A stretch of DNA of 64,000 nt from Entomortierella parvispora. Taxonomy: Eukaryota; Mortierellomycota; Mortierellomycetes; Mortierellales; Mortierellaceae. The stretch is taken from positions 1,956,001-2,020,000 of the forward strand of contig OY752150.1 of assembly GCA_963573315.1 (NCBI GenBank), read 5' to 3'. Below, piece by piece: positions 62,320 to 64,000 of the stretch; position 1 is the stretch's first letter; every line of letters starts with the position of its first letter. The translations under genes and the position numbers were made by a program. A model generated the notes under the pieces. That model was not told where the DNA came from. It did no database searches and saw only the letters and a list, made by a program, of their open reading frames with translations.

Positions 62320-62815
62320 TGCGCTATTTGGACCCATTATGCGTGGGAACAGCCAAGATCTTGCTATCTGGAGGCATTATGCGTAGAAAACCATGGAGAT
62401 TCCGGTACTCACGTGGCTGGCGACCCGCTATGTGGACCCATTATGCGCGGGAACAGCCAAGATCTTGCTATTTGGACCCATTATGCGCGGGATCAGTCAA
62501 GATCTTGCTATCTGGAGGCATTATGCGTAGAAAACCATGGAGATTCCGGTACTCACGTGGCTGGCGACCCGCTATGTGGACCCATTATGCGCGGGAACAG
62601 CCAAGATCTTGCTATTTGGACCCATTATGCGCGGGATCAGCCAAGATCTTGCTATCTGGAGGCATTATGCGTAGAAAACCATGGAGATTCCGGTACTCAC
62701 GTGGCTGGCGACCCGCTATGTGGACCCATTATGCGCGAGAACAGCCAAGATCTTGCTATTTGGACCCATTATGCGCGGGATCTTGCTATCTGGAGGCATT
62801 ATGTGTTGGGACCAT
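62320..62815 (+). repeat. 143-bp tandem repeat, three copies plus a partial
   Basis: GGAGGCATTATGCGTAGAAA recurs at about 62371, 62514 and 62657. Each copy contains CCATGGAGATTCCGGTACTC, TGGACCCATTATGCGCGGGA and AGCCAAGATCTTGCTAT. 143 is not a multiple of three, yet all frames happen to be open, giving spurious long ORFs. Confidence 0.9.
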
Positions 62816-62864
62816 GGAGATGTTGGTGTTCACGTGGTCGAGAATGCGTATTTTGTGTAAGAAA

Positions 62865-62935
62865 TGTGTCGGAAAGGCGTAGGAAACGCGTCGGAAAGGC
62901 GTAGGAAACGCGTCGGAAAGGCGTAGGAATCGTAG
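62865..62935 (+). repeat. 24-bp minisatellite, three copies
   Basis: GTCGGAAAGGCGTAGGAAACGC repeats three times head to tail. Confidence 0.8.
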
Positions 62936-64000
62936 AAATGGTGGCAAGTTGTGCTGCTTGGTGGCGGCAGCATAGAGAGTTGTAGTATTTGGTGGCAAGC
63001 CGCGTAAATTGGTGGCGGGCCGTTAGATTTGGTGGCAAACACGTGGTTGATGGCAAGTTGTGCTCTTTGCTGTCAGGCATGTGTTGACGACAGTGTAGAG
63101 ACGTGTTGGTGGTGTGTTGGAGGTGAAACAAAGATGCGTTGCTGAAAGTGGGGAGATGTGTTGGGGACAGTGAAGAGTCATGTTGGCGGCAGTGTGGATT
63201 CATGTTGGGAAGAGTGTAGAGACTAGTTTGATGGCACTCTCTGTGCTCGTGGTCTCTTGGACATGGATCGAGTGGTTCTTCTGACACCCACAGACGAGCC
63301 CGAACGATGGCAAAGCAAAAGGTGATGATCAGAATAAGCCTTTCTGATGGATCTTGTCCATATGTCCAAGCTGTGCGAGCTAAATAATAAAAAAAAAAAA
63401 AAAAAAAAAAAAAATTACAGCACAGAGTATTCCCATGTGGTCCCCCACCATAGTACTGACTCTGCCATCAACTGTTTAACTGCGCAGATCGGACGGGATG
63501 CGGTGGGTTTAGTTGTGTATGGCCGTAATTCGAAAGTCTCTAAAAATTTCTTGTTCATGTACCGACGGAAATTTCCTCATTAGGTAATTTTTTTCGAATT
63601 TTTGACTGACCACAAATATGACTTTTAACCACAAATTTAACGTTGATCACTAGTGACCGCAGGAGCCAAAGGCCTTATTTTAGGGTTTTTAGTGGGGCAC
63701 TTTAATAGTAATAATAGTCCTGATCATGTGACAAAGTCTCCGCAGCCATTTATACTTGCTTCCAAGCATAGTTAATCAAGGTTTCCTTACTATATAGCTA
63801 ATCACATGTTACCATGTATATGGTGTTTCGTTAGAATAAAAATTATATTTTCATGATTACCTTTTATGGGATAAGTGCTTATTACGGCTTTATTCCAAGT
63901 AATAGATAGAGTTGATTTTTATTCACTATGAGTAAATACCACTGTGAAATGACTGCGCTTTTAAAAAATCAACTTTTTCCGCTCATTATTGTAGAAAAGG
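62936..64000. other. No gene; GGTGGC-rich then AT-rich sequence
   Basis: 62940-63240 is rich in TTGGTGGC and GTGTTGG phrases. A 26-28-nt A run lies at about 63385. From 63580 the sequence becomes AT-rich to the window edge, with no frame of note. Confidence 0.4.

Noticed and set aside
62227-62904. Long plus-strand open frames (225 and 187 codons)
   Set aside because: They read through 143-bp tandem repeats, several registers are open at once and the translated sequences are simple repeats. Not a gene.

Overview
This window looks like a transposon-dense piece of an early-diverging fungal genome, most likely Mucoromycota and perhaps Mortierellomycotina; the lineage is inferred, not proven. The evidence is short spliceosomal introns (74-124 nt, GTAAG-type donors), fungal-type 28S rRNA fragments, an F-box/leucine-rich-repeat protein, Crinkler-type effectors, a Crypton, chromovirus pieces and a Fanzor-type nuclease. 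No tRNA genes and no complete rRNA genes were seen. Reading frames were checked for true ATG starts and splice phase by hand.

Layout. 1-5.9 kb: repeats, one arm of a 1.34-kb inverted repeat (its partner lies near 61-62 kb), a small secreted protein and an F-box/LRR gene. 6.0-12.4 kb: a complete Ty3/gypsy retrotransposon with 418-bp LTRs that read as identical and an extra ORF after pol. 12.7-16.6 kb: an unknown gene, a UCH-family deubiquitinase gene, a CACAG-rich inverted array and a broken PIF1-like helicase. 17-34.8 kb: satellites, dispersed duplications, small secreted protein genes (one with a tandemly amplified intron), remnants of Ty3/gypsy elements, a frameshifted C2H2 zinc-finger gene and several minisatellites. 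34.8-36.8 kb: a 28S fragment followed by an ORF1-only LINE with a 12-bp target-site duplication.

38.8-49.7 kb is the most interesting block. A seven-exon gene (659 aa) with a PD-(D/E)XK-like signature lies just downstream of, and on the same strand as, a five-exon gene (1336 aa). The larger gene appears to fuse an XPG/FEN1-type nuclease to a Fanzor (eukaryotic TnpB-like) RuvC nuclease with its zinc ribbon. All exon junctions in both genes keep frame. Divergently, across a short spacer holding a 31-nt poly-G run, is a MULE-type transposase with SWIM finger that is broken by a frameshift and a stop codon. The nuclease genes are open while the transposase is not.

50.3-59.3 kb: an intact Crinkler-like effector gene (871 aa: ubiquitin-like header, P-loop NTPase, C-terminal nuclease-like domain), a second Crinkler-like gene with one in-frame stop, and an apparently intact five-exon Crypton tyrosine recombinase (1022 aa). 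59.5-64 kb: a short ORF, the longest 28S 3' fragment, the second inverted-repeat arm, a 143-bp tandem array and AT-rich DNA.

A second theme is six truncated fragments of the 3' part of 28S rRNA. Three start at the same 28S position and four run through the mature 3' end. All six are followed within about 80 nt by the same short junction motif, CTTAAGGGGT, beyond which the sequences differ. This points to a repeated retroposition or insertion process involving rRNA.
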